19,602 bases of DNA from Bacillota bacterium (GTDB lineage Bacteria > Bacillota > Clostridia > Christensenellales > CAG-138): NCBI GenBank assembly GCA_023399275.1, contig JAEWQH010000012.1:1-19602 (forward strand), written 5' to 3'. The notes beneath the pieces are model-generated. The model searched no databases. It was not told where the DNA came from and saw only the letters and a program-made list of their open reading frames with translations. Of this stretch, positions 1 to 7,865 are shown in pieces. The position numbers and the translations under genes were made by a program. How positions within the stretch are numbered: position 1 is the stretch's first letter; every line of letters begins with the position of its first letter.

Positions 1-141
1 CTTCTGCGCCGTGTCCTGCAACATGACGCCGTAGTTTTTCAGCGTGCGGTTTGCCGCAACGTCCGCATAGAAGCAATATCTGCACCGGAGATTGCATTGG
101 CTCGATGCGGGCTTGATCAGCAGGCTGATGTGTTTCGCCAT
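1..141 (-). CDS. Anaerobic sulfatase-maturating enzyme (radical SAM), N-terminal part only
   Basis: The gene runs off the left edge, so only the first 47 codons are present. The protein begins MAKHISLLIKPASSQCNLRC and continues RYCFYAD, which gives the radical-SAM CxxxCxxC motif (Cys16, Cys20, Cys23) that holds the SAM-binding 4Fe-4S cluster. The N-terminal pattern of a short strand, K-P-x-S, C-N-L-x-C and Y-C-F-Y is that of anSME-type enzymes. These convert the active-site Cys or Ser of sulfatases to formylglycine without oxygen. A GGGAG ribosome binding site lies 9 nt upstream of the ATG. It sits 37 nt after the stop of a Cys-type sulfatase on the same strand, its expected substrate, so the two are probably co-transcribed. 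Family assignment rests on the motif and context because the SPASM domain with the auxiliary clusters lies outside the window; another radical-SAM/SPASM maturase is the main alternative. Confidence 0.85.
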   Translation of the reverse strand, partial: MAKHISLLIKPASSQCNLRCRYCFYADVAANRTLKNYGVMLQDTAQK

Positions 142-178
142 GGCTTTCGGCTCCCGTTTCCCAGGTCGTGCCGCGCTC

Positions 179-1732
179 TTACGGCCGCTTCGGCGGATAC
201 TTTGCGCGCAGCGCGTCGGCCGCTTCCTTACGCCCCGTCGCCTCCAGGCGCTCGAGGTACTTCGGCAGCTGCCCTTTGCTGTGGTAACCGCCGCCCTCGG
301 CGACTACCGTCCAGATCGGGTCGACCGCGCTGCGCTGCGCGCCCGCGCCCATCTGCCCGGCCACCCAGCGTTCGAGCAAATAGCCGCCCTTATGCGCCAC
401 CTCCGGCAGTTCGCGCGCAAGGTTTTTTGTTTCATGCGGGTCGTCCGAATAGCAAAACAGCATCTCCTCTTCAAACAGGCAGTAGCCGTCGTGATAGGTG
501 CGTATGAAGATATAGCCGTCGAAAATGACCGCTCGCTGAACCGCGTGGGTCGCGCAGGACACGACGAGATAGTCGTAGCCGTCTTCGCTGCCGGTGCGGA
601 TGCTGTCCGCAAAGCCCTTGCCGTCGTAGCGCTCCATCAGCATACCCAAATAGATCTGCCGGTAGCTCGGGCCAAACATGTTCTTGAGGTGCATCTCAAA
701 CGGAATATGGATGTTCTCCGCGCCGAGCAGCTGCATCAGCGTCGGAATCAGGTCCGTGTTGTAGTGAAGGCCGCCGATCTTCTTTCCGCCCGTCTGCCCG
801 CCGGGCCACTTGACGATGAGCGGAATGCGCGTGACGGGATAATCTGCGCAGCCGTGTTCGCTATAGCGGCCCAGCTCGCCGAGGTCCTCGCCATGGTCGG
901 TGGTGACGAGGATCGCGGTGTCCTCATACAGCCCGTGCTCCTTGAGCCAGCCAACGAGCTGCCCGATTCCAAGATCCGCGTTGTAGATGCCGCAGTCGTA
1001 TCCGTCCACGTTGCGGCGCAGGTCTTCAGGCGTTTCGATCCGCCCGACCGAGCGCAGCTCACGGCCGGGATCAATCGCGTCGGTATACCCCGTCACCTCC
1101 AGCGCACTGTGAAAACCGCACATCCGCTTGTGCTCGTCCAGCGTCGTCTGGTCGATCCAGTCCAGAGCGCAGCTGGGCTGCCCTTCAAACGGATTGCCTA
1201 GCTCCGCCGGGGTGCGGTACTGCGTATGCGGATCCCAGTAGTGCACATGCAAAAACCAGTCCTTGCGCGCGCCGTTGCGATCGAGCCAGTCCAGCGCGAC
1301 GGGCGTCACCTCCTGCGCGATTTCATCGCCGCCCTTGCCGAGATTGTACAGCTCGTTGAACCCGGCGGCAAACCACCACGCGGCGTGCCGCTCGGCAAAC
1401 GTGGAGACGGAGGCGGTGTGCATCCCAAAGCTGCGCAGTACGGCCGGCAGGTTTGTCGCCGCGCACGAGTCGCGAAAGTTTCTGCCCTCCCCTTCCAGCC
1501 GCAGATCCGCCGCCGTTCCGCCATGGCCCACGACGCCGGAGTGAATGCCAAACCGCCCGGTGAAGAGCGCGGCGCGCGCAGGCAGGCAGGGTGCGTCCGA
1601 ACAGTGGTACTCCGTAAACAGGCATCCGTCCTGCGCGATGGCGTCGATGTTGGGCGAGGTGTTCCGCTCATAGCCGTAGCAGCCCAAGTGATCCGCCCGC
1701 AGCGTATCGATGTCGATCATGAGTATGTTCAT
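179..1732 (-). CDS. Sulfatase, Cys-type (family S1), cytoplasmic
   Basis: This 517-aa protein belongs to the formylglycine-dependent sulfatase / alkaline phosphatase superfamily and should hydrolyse a sulfate ester on a sugar or aryl substrate. N-terminal metal ligands are visible in DIDTLRADH (Asp7, Asp9). The modification motif is CLPAR (Cys49, Pro51, Arg53), the canonical CxPxR of Cys-type sulfatases, followed by the typical A-L-F-T-G-R helix. HVHYWDPH (about 162-169) and TTDHGE (Asp279, His280) supply further active-site residues. There is no signal peptide, so it should act in the cytoplasm. An AGGAGGA site about 7 nt before the ATG supports the start. The neighbour downstream is its likely maturase, while upstream there is an approximately 300-nt gap, so this pair is probably a separate transcription unit. 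The exact substrate and sulfatase subfamily cannot be read from the sequence. Confidence 0.93.
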   Translation of the reverse strand: MNILMIDIDTLRADHLGCYGYERNTSPNIDAIAQDGCLFTEYHCSDAPCLPARAALFTGRFGIHSGVVGHGGTAADLRLEGEGRNFRDSCAATNLPAVLRSFGMHTASVSTFAERHAAWWFAAGFNELYNLGKGGDEIAQEVTPVALDWLDRNGARKDWFLHVHYWDPHTQYRTPAELGNPFEGQPSCALDWIDQTTLDEHKRMCGFHSALEVTGYTDAIDPGRELRSVGRIETPEDLRRNVDGYDCGIYNADLGIGQLVGWLKEHGLYEDTAILVTTDHGEDLGELGRYSEHGCADYPVTRIPLIVKWPGGQTGGKKIGGLHYNTDLIPTLMQLLGAENIHIPFEMHLKNMFGPSYRQIYLGMLMERYDGKGFADSIRTGSEDGYDYLVVSCATHAVQRAVIFDGYIFIRTYHDGYCLFEEEMLFCYSDDPHETKNLARELPEVAHKGGYLLERWVAGQMGAGAQRSAVDPIWTVVAEGGGYHSKGQLPKYLERLEATGRKEAADALRAKYPPKRP

Positions 1733-2033
1733 CTGTGTTCCTCCTGTAGGCGTATTCGGTCTTTCGTTCCGCCAATTGCGCGGCTTACGCCCGCTTCCGG
1801 CTGCTTCCTCTGCGGCACCGCAGCCATCTCACGCCGTTTTTGCGGGCTACGGGCGGATATAGCGGATATATCCGTATGCTTCGTTTCTATCTGTCTGTGT
1901 TCCGGCCAAACAGGAATGGCCCTCGCCCGACATACTGGTAACCCTGCGCGTTCCGTATCCCGGATATCGTCTCCGGGGCCGGTGAAAAAGGCGTAGATGC
2001 GCGCATGGGATCGGGCTTGTCGTCCCCTCTTGT
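1733..2033. other. Intergenic region between the GH106-like gene and the sulfatase unit
   Basis: This is the only gap near 300 nt in the left half. I see no convincing gene. It holds the possible terminator of the upstream operon (about 1985-2039), repeats of the heptamer CGGATAT, and the ribosome binding site of the sulfatase at its left end. A promoter for the sulfatase/maturase unit should be here, but I could not find a good -35/-10 pair on the minus strand. Confidence 0.6.
1854..1874. promoter_or_regulatory. Candidate operator: tandem CGGATAT sites with a 12-bp palindrome
   Basis: CGGATAT occurs at 1854-1860 and again at 1863-1869, nine bases apart. The second copy overlaps its own inverse, giving the perfect palindrome CGGATATATCCG at 1863-1874. 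A further copy lies at 1962-1968. All are in the gap upstream of the minus-strand sulfatase, where a regulator of that unit would bind. The function is inference. Confidence 0.35.
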
Positions 2034-2039
2034 CTACGC
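1985..2039 (-). terminator. Possible intrinsic terminator after the GH106-like gene
   Basis: On the minus strand, GCGTAGA (2039-2033, overlapping the stop codon of the GH106-like gene) can pair with TCTACGC (1997-1991), and TTTTT follows one base later (1989-1985). The loop is long, 35 nt, and contains smaller self-complementary stretches such as TGCGCGCA. Stem plus T-run at the operon end fits a terminator. The long loop makes it a weak call. Confidence 0.4.
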
Positions 2040-4571
2040 GTCTCGCCGCGCCTGCCGCAGCAGGTAGACGCGGCCGGTGATGCCCGACTCGGTCCTCGGT
2101 TTTCCCGCGATCAGCCGGGTGATCGGGTTTGTCCTTCGGTACGCGTCCCGCTCCGCCGTGGTCGCAACCTCGATCGCAAGGTGGTTTTCCCCCTCGTGCA
2201 CCAGCGGCGTGATGTCGTATACAAACGGCGGCACGATCTGAATCCCCGCGCTCGCTTTGTTGACGAACACCTCTACGCCCTCCGCAGCAGCCGTGATCTC
2301 AAGCAGATACCGTGCGCCGGATCGAACCTCGATCTGCGCTTCGTAGCGCGCAAACCCGGAGAAAGCCGGCTGCTCCTGCGCGAGCCGATCCGGCAGCGTG
2401 ACCGTCCGCTCCCCCGCAAAGCGGGGATAGTCCGCGCTGCGGCAGAGAGACCGCGTCCAGCGCGTCAGCTCCGATCGCTCTCCCTCCGCGCGCAAGGGCT
2501 GCAGCAGGCGCGAAGCATCCGGCTCGTCGAAGAACAGCAGAAGGCTCTCGCCAGGCTCCAGTTGCAGGGCGATGCCGCCCTCCTCCCGCGAGACGGTCTC
2601 TATGGTGTTCTCCCAGGCGTTGTAGGCGTAGCACGCGCCCGATTGGGGCAGCCTGACCATGCCGCGGTAGGCCACCCGCCCCTCGTTGACAAAGTAGTAC
2701 AGGTCGTATTCGCGGCGGTAATGCATGCAGCGGATTCGGTCGTCTTGCGGCGCAAGCAGCACGCTCGCCGCGCCTTGCCCGCGCAGAAAACCGACCAGTC
2801 CGTCCAGCGCAACAACCTGTCCGTTTTGGCAGCTTTCGGGGCGCGCCTCGAGAAACAGCGCGTTCTTTAGCGCCGCAACCCCGTCCGGCACAAATGCCGC
2901 GCGCGGAACGACGACATAATCAAACGCCCCCGCGCGATCGAGCATGTCGGCCGGCAGAAACAGGTAGTCGATCTGGTGATCGTAGAGCAGCCTTGCCGGC
3001 ACATCCAGCGGCATGCTCTCCCGCGCGCACATCCAGTCCGCCTCGGCGTTGTAAAGAATCGCTACGCGCGCGTCGAGCCTGCCGCCCGAGATCAGCGCGC
3101 AGACGCGGTTCATATAGGCACAGAGCGCGCAAAAGTGCCGGAATTGCGGGTCATTCCCGTCAGCGTAAAAGTGCGGCGGGCAGTCATAGTCCGGGTACTT
3201 CTTGGGGTTAAACGCATGCGGCACAAAGTAGTTCGTGCCGCGCACCATACAAAAATCGGCCAAGTACTTCATCGTACCGATGCCGAGCTTCCAGCCGTAG
3301 TTTCCATAGATCTCGCACAGGGTGTTCCCCCGTTTATTCGGGTCCAACTGGGCCGCGGAGACCCCGAGCTTTGCAAGCGTATAGTGATAGAATACGCCGT
3401 TGCGCTTGCGCCCCATAAAGATCGAGCGCGGCTCATCCTCCGTTCCGGGATGGATCTGGTCGCTGATCACATCGAACCCCGCAAAATCAAACGCCTCTAT
3501 GCCGCGAAAGAAATGCCCTACGCCCGGGCCCGTGCAGGTATGCGTGGCGTTGTCCTCCAGCAGGTGGCCGATGTACTCAACGCCGTGCGCGTGGCACCAG
3601 TCGCGCATCTGGAAGAAGAAATCCCTCTGCGCAAGCTTGGTCACCGCATCCATATAGACCAGCCGCACCTGCGCGGTCTGCCGCGCGTCAAAGTCGTTTT
3701 TCCAAAGCAGCGGCAGGCTGTTTTTCCAACCCGGCCCGAGCGCACGCGCCAGCTCCTGCTCCAGCTCCGCGCTCCAGGGCAGGTCCTGCTGCGTGCCGAG
3801 ATAGTTGTCCTCCGCATACAGCACGGTGTTCCCCAGCTCCGGCTCGTCTGAGAAAAAGCCAGCCAGCACACTGCCGAAATGTTCCTTTAGATTGGCATAG
3901 TGCGGCTCGTAGACCGCGTCGATCAGCAACCGGCAGCTCTCGCGGCTCATAAGGTTGATGTAGTTCCTGCGCGTGCCGCAGTTGCGGCTCAGCGCCAGCG
4001 CGGCAACCTGCCAGTCCCCCGCGGGCTTGCGCCAGTCCTTTCTGCCCGTCAGATCAACGACCTCTCCGCCCGGCCCATAGGCCGTCAACGCAAGGACGCG
4101 ATCATCGTCAAAGTGCCGCTGCCGCCCCGCCAGAAGCGTCATCATCCTGGAAAACCGCCCCATCCGATACTTCGGCGGGTGCGCAAGCCTGCCGAGCGGG
4201 AAGCGAATCCGCCTCTCCCGGCCGGCGTAGCGAAGCAGCCGGCAGACGATGCTCTGCTTGCAGAGCGATGGATCGGCCCCCTTCAGCGCACCGTTTGCGT
4301 AGCCCGTCGGAAAGTGGCTGTCGTCCAAAATCCAAACGCGCATGTCCCGCCGCTTCGCCTCGTCGAGTATGATGCGAAGATCGCGCCACCATCCCGGGCC
4401 GCAAAAATCCGGATGCGGCCTGCTCTCGATGCAGAAGCCCCCGCAGTGTGCCTGCTGCATGCGCGCCACATACTCCCGCAGCGTCGCTTCATCCTCGCCG
4501 TGCTGCCAGAAAAACGGGAACAGATGGCTTGGCATCTCCCCGCGCAGCAGCCGCTCGAGCGTTTGATTCAT
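2034..4571 (-). CDS. GH106-like glycoside hydrolase (alpha-L-rhamnosidase-like), 845 aa
   Basis: This large protein resembles the GH106 and related glycosyl hydrolases that carry a TIM barrel followed by beta-sandwich sugar-binding domains. N-terminal features are PFFWQHGE (about 19-26), a Gly-Gly-Phe-x-Ile-Glu-Ser strand (about 44-50) and WILDDSHFPTGYANG (about 80-94). FFSDEPELGN (about 239-248) and GHLLEDN (about 335-341) carry acidic residues that could be catalytic. The last 200 residues look like a jelly-roll domain (EAQIEVRSGARYLLEITAAA, then FVNKASAG). There is no signal peptide. An AGGGGG site about 8 nt upstream supports the ATG. It is last in the operon, 34 nt after the GH3 gene. 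GH106 members remove terminal alpha-L-rhamnose. Here the family match is from remembered motifs only, so activity on rhamnose is a hypothesis and a related unclassified family is possible. Confidence 0.7.
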   Translation of the reverse strand: MNQTLERLLRGEMPSHLFPFFWQHGEDEATLREYVARMQQAHCGGFCIESRPHPDFCGPGWWRDLRIILDEAKRRDMRVWILDDSHFPTGYANGALKGADPSLCKQSIVCRLLRYAGRERRIRFPLGRLAHPPKYRMGRFSRMMTLLAGRQRHFDDDRVLALTAYGPGGEVVDLTGRKDWRKPAGDWQVAALALSRNCGTRRNYINLMSRESCRLLIDAVYEPHYANLKEHFGSVLAGFFSDEPELGNTVLYAEDNYLGTQQDLPWSAELEQELARALGPGWKNSLPLLWKNDFDARQTAQVRLVYMDAVTKLAQRDFFFQMRDWCHAHGVEYIGHLLEDNATHTCTGPGVGHFFRGIEAFDFAGFDVISDQIHPGTEDEPRSIFMGRKRNGVFYHYTLAKLGVSAAQLDPNKRGNTLCEIYGNYGWKLGIGTMKYLADFCMVRGTNYFVPHAFNPKKYPDYDCPPHFYADGNDPQFRHFCALCAYMNRVCALISGGRLDARVAILYNAEADWMCARESMPLDVPARLLYDHQIDYLFLPADMLDRAGAFDYVVVPRAAFVPDGVAALKNALFLEARPESCQNGQVVALDGLVGFLRGQGAASVLLAPQDDRIRCMHYRREYDLYYFVNEGRVAYRGMVRLPQSGACYAYNAWENTIETVSREEGGIALQLEPGESLLLFFDEPDASRLLQPLRAEGERSELTRWTRSLCRSADYPRFAGERTVTLPDRLAQEQPAFSGFARYEAQIEVRSGARYLLEITAAAEGVEVFVNKASAGIQIVPPFVYDITPLVHEGENHLAIEVATTAERDAYRRTNPITRLIAGKPRTESGITGRVYLLRQARRDA

Positions 4572-4605
4572 CGTCTTTTCCCCCTCGTACGTCCGCCGTT
4601 TCGCT

Positions 4606-6957
4606 CTACTCGCCGCGCTTGCCGAGCAGCTTCATCCCGCGCAGCAGCCGGCCGTTGAACAGCTCCACCAACCCGCGCAGCTTTTCGCGCGTCAGTCCGC
4701 CGCTCATGCCCATGTTGCGAATCGGCATCTCATAGATACTTGCGCGCGCCATCTTTTCCGCGGCTTTCCCGCCGTCAATCGCTTTGCGCGCCGTCTTTAC
4801 GCCAAATTTGAGGATCAGGTTGCCCAGCAGCGTGCCCTCCGTCGTGCCGAGCGGAGAGTTGAGTGTAAAGGGCCTGCGCGCCGGCTCCTTCGGAACGGAC
4901 CGGCCAAGCAGCGCTTCAAACGCAGCCCTGTCCGCGCCGCCGCAGGGGTAGTCGCGCCGTTGGCAGCCGACGCCCCGCCTGGTCAACGTCACGCGGAGGC
5001 GGATATCGCGGCTGGAGGATCCGGCCAGAACCTCGTACTCACCCTCTTCGACGACCCAGCGCCCGTGCTCCACGGAGTAGAACGCAAACGCATCCTCCGG
5101 CAGCGGGATGTGCAGCACCCGGCTCTCGCCCGGCTCCAGCGCGGTCTTTTCAAACGCCTTGAGCTCCAGCGCGGGCCGAAACACGGCGGAGTCCGGCTTG
5201 GCCAGATAGATCTGCACCGCCTCGCGGCCAGGGACCGGCCCCGTGTTTTTCACCGTCAGACAAATCCCGCCTTCCTCCGCCGTCAGGCCGGCATACTCAA
5301 ACGAGGTGTAGGACAACCCGTGGCCAAACGGATACGCAACCGGCGCATCCGCCGTGTTGAAATAGCGATAGCCCACAAAGACGCTCTCACGGTATTCCAC
5401 GATGCGCGCGTCGCCGGAGAAACAGGCGGCCGTCGGCAGGTCTTCCGCCCGCAGGGGCCACGTTTCGGCGATCTTTCCGCTCGGATTCACCGCACCGCAG
5501 AGCAGGTTCCACGCTGCGTGCCCGTTTCTGCTGCCCGCCAAATGCAGCAGAAGGATCGCCTGTGCCCGATCGCGCCAGGGCATCGCCATCGGGCTGCCGC
5601 CCTGCAGCACCACGACGACGTTTGGGTTGACCGCACAAACGGCCTCGATCAGCGCATTGTGGCTCCGCGGCATATCCAGAGAGTCGCGGTCGAACCCTTC
5701 GCTCTCGCAGATATCCGGAAGTCCGGCGAACACGACGACGCAGCCGGCGCTTTGCGCCGCCTCCTTCGCCCGCGCAATCAGCTCTTCGTCCGTCTCGACG
5801 CCGTCGAGACGGTAGCCTTCCTCATACGTATACGCCACGGCGGCTTCGTCCAGCGCACCGCAGAAGCAATCCAGCTCGTCCGGGTTGATATGGCTGCTGC
5901 CCGCGCCCTGATAGCGCGGATGCTTGGCAAACGCGCCCACCACAAGCAGCTTCTGCGGGCGAAGCGGCAGAATGCCGTCGTTTTTGAGCAGCACGGCCGA
6001 CTCCTCGGCGATCTGCTGCGCCAGGGCGATGTGCGAAGGGATGTCGCATGCGACCGTCTCCCGCTTGCCCTCCCGCACGCGGATGAGCAGCAGGAGCATC
6101 TCCTCCGCGCGCGCATCGAGCGCCTCGTGCGAAAGCGACCCGTCTTGTAGGGCGCGCAGGATATCGTCCGCCGTGCCCTGGTACGGAGGCATCTCGAGGT
6201 TCAGCCCCGCCTCGTAGGAGGCGGCCACGTCGCTGATGGCGCCCCAGTCCGTTACAAATGCGCCGTCAAAGCCCAATTCCTCGCGCGCGATGCCGTTGAG
6301 CAGCTCCTTATGCTCGGAGCAGTACACGCCGTTGAGCATGTTGTACGCCGTCATGACCGTCCACGGCGCAGCCGCCCCGATCGCGATCTGAAATGCGCGC
6401 AGGTAGATCTCCCGAAGCGCCCGCTCGTCCACCACGGAATCCGAGCACATCCGGTTCTTCTCCTGGCTGTTGACAGCAAAGTGCTTGATGCTCGCCCCTA
6501 CGCCGCAGGATTGCACCCCGTCGATAAACGCCGCGGCAAGCCGGCCCGTCAGCAGCGGATCCTCCGAATAATACTCAAAGTTGCGTCCGCCCAGCGGGCT
6601 TCGTTTGATGTTGACACTCGGGCCGAGCAGCACGTCCACGCCCGCGCTGCGCGCCTCCTCTCCCAGCGCGCGGCCAAGCCTGCGCAGCAGCTCCGGGTCA
6701 AACGAACACGCGCTGCAGCAGCCGGCGGGAAAGCAGGTCGCCGGCTGCGCGCCGTGGATGCCGAGATGGTCGCTTGCGCCCTCCTGCTTGCGCAGGCCGT
6801 GCGGCCCGTCCGTCAGCAGCGCGCCGGGCAGGCCGCGATCCTCCAGTCCGTTGGAATGCCAAAAATCGCGCCCCGTCAAAAGCAGCGCTTTTTGCCGCGT
6901 CGTAAGCGCCTTCAAAATCTCCTGCGCCTCGCGCCGTATCTGCTGTGTGTTCATCAT
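4606..6957 (-). CDS. GH3 family beta-glycosidase
   Basis: This 783-aa glycoside hydrolase should release terminal beta-linked sugars from oligosaccharides in the cytoplasm, as it has no signal peptide. The N-terminal (alpha/beta)8 domain shows LLTDGPHGLR (about 47-56), GPSVNIKRSPLGGRNFEYYS (about 112-131), KHFAVNSQE (about 158-166) and the nucleophile motif FVTDWGA, with Asp237 as the expected catalytic nucleophile. The second alpha/beta domain begins near LLKNDGILPL and is followed by a fibronectin-III-like domain after PFGHGLSYTSFEY. A basic C-terminal extension of roughly 100 residues, seen in some clostridial GH3 proteins, ends KLLGKRGE. Two adjacent ATG codons (6957 and 6954) are possible starts. 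The upstream GGTGAC site is modest and does not separate them. It lies 27 nt after the esterase gene and 34 nt before the GH106-like gene. Sugar specificity is not readable. Confidence 0.93.
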   Translation of the reverse strand: MMNTQQIRREAQEILKALTTRQKALLLTGRDFWHSNGLEDRGLPGALLTDGPHGLRKQEGASDHLGIHGAQPATCFPAGCCSACSFDPELLRRLGRALGEEARSAGVDVLLGPSVNIKRSPLGGRNFEYYSEDPLLTGRLAAAFIDGVQSCGVGASIKHFAVNSQEKNRMCSDSVVDERALREIYLRAFQIAIGAAAPWTVMTAYNMLNGVYCSEHKELLNGIAREELGFDGAFVTDWGAISDVAASYEAGLNLEMPPYQGTADDILRALQDGSLSHEALDARAEEMLLLLIRVREGKRETVACDIPSHIALAQQIAEESAVLLKNDGILPLRPQKLLVVGAFAKHPRYQGAGSSHINPDELDCFCGALDEAAVAYTYEEGYRLDGVETDEELIARAKEAAQSAGCVVVFAGLPDICESEGFDRDSLDMPRSHNALIEAVCAVNPNVVVVLQGGSPMAMPWRDRAQAILLLHLAGSRNGHAAWNLLCGAVNPSGKIAETWPLRAEDLPTAACFSGDARIVEYRESVFVGYRYFNTADAPVAYPFGHGLSYTSFEYAGLTAEEGGICLTVKNTGPVPGREAVQIYLAKPDSAVFRPALELKAFEKTALEPGESRVLHIPLPEDAFAFYSVEHGRWVVEEGEYEVLAGSSSRDIRLRVTLTRRGVGCQRRDYPCGGADRAAFEALLGRSVPKEPARRPFTLNSPLGTTEGTLLGNLILKFGVKTARKAIDGGKAAEKMARASIYEMPIRNMGMSGGLTREKLRGLVELFNGRLLRGMKLLGKRGE

Positions 6958-6984
6958 TTCGTCACCGCCCGTCTGTCGTTTCGC

Positions 6985-7836
6985 TCAAACCGTCTCTCTT
7001 TCGATAAAGGCTGCGATCGCATCGACCGCCTCCGTAAACAACTCCCGCTGCCGCGCGATCTGCCGCTTGCCGAGCCACCAGCAGTCGTCTATCCCGCCGG
7101 AGGTCACCATCTCCGTCAGTCCGTGCACCGCGCCCTCGATCTCCACGTGCTCCACGCGCGCGCCGTTTTCGCGCAGCAGCGCCGCGTAGCGGATGCCGTC
7201 GTCGCGCAGGCTGTCGCGTGAGCAGGTCAACACCAGCGTCGGCGGCATCTGCGCAGCCTGTGCCGCGCTCATGTAGACGGGGCTGGCCAGCGCCTCGCCG
7301 CGCGTTGCGGCATCCGGAAAATACCGCTCATTGAAGCGCTTCATGACAGACGCCGGAATGGAGAAAAGGATCCGCGGGCGCTTTCCGGGGTCGATCCTCG
7401 CGTCGAGAAACGGATAGTCCAGTATCTGCCCGCGCAGCTTTCGTTTGCCCGCGGCAAGCAGGGACATCCCCGCAACGATATTGCCGCCCGCGCTGTGGCC
7501 GATGAGAAAGATCCGGTCCCGGTCGAAATGAATCGCTTCATCCGCGCAGAGCCCCTCCAGCGCATCCATGCAGTCCTGCGTCGCAACCGGATAAACCGCC
7601 TCCGGCGCATAGCGATACTCTATGGAGGCAACGTTGACGCGCAGCCGTTCACGCAGCAGCGCGGACATGTTGTCATCCATATAGTGGTGCCCGGAGACGA
7701 ACCCGCCGCCGTGCACATCCACCAGCAGCGGTGCGTCCGGCCTGCCTGCGTCATAATACAGCACGCTGACACGGCCGCCGTCGCGCCGGGGCACAAAGAT
7801 CTCTTTTTCGATGATGACCGGTTCCTTTTGAATCAT
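6985..7836 (-). CDS. Alpha/beta hydrolase, HSL-type esterase (probable sugar deacylase)
   Basis: This 283-aa protein carries the hallmarks of the hormone-sensitive-lipase-like esterases. HGGG (42-45) forms the oxyanion hole, YRYAPE is at 75-80, GHSAGG has the nucleophile Ser115, and Asp208 (CSRDSL) and His238 (AVHGL) complete the triad. There is no signal peptide, so it acts in the cytoplasm. Between sulfatases and glycosidases it most plausibly removes acetyl or other acyl groups from imported oligosaccharides, so that GH3 and GH106-like enzymes can act. That role is inference from context. AAGGA and GGAGG sites lie just upstream of the ATG. The gap to the true end of the upstream broken sulfatase is 29 nt, in line with the other gaps of this operon. 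Confidence 0.9.
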   Translation of the reverse strand: MIQKEPVIIEKEIFVPRRDGGRVSVLYYDAGRPDAPLLVDVHGGGFVSGHHYMDDNMSALLRERLRVNVASIEYRYAPEAVYPVATQDCMDALEGLCADEAIHFDRDRIFLIGHSAGGNIVAGMSLLAAGKRKLRGQILDYPFLDARIDPGKRPRILFSIPASVMKRFNERYFPDAATRGEALASPVYMSAAQAAQMPPTLVLTCSRDSLRDDGIRYAALLRENGARVEHVEIEGAVHGLTEMVTSGGIDDCWWLGKRQIARQRELFTEAVDAIAAFIERETV

Positions 7837-7865
7837 ACCCTCCGTCCTTTCTTGCCCGCGCCGCC

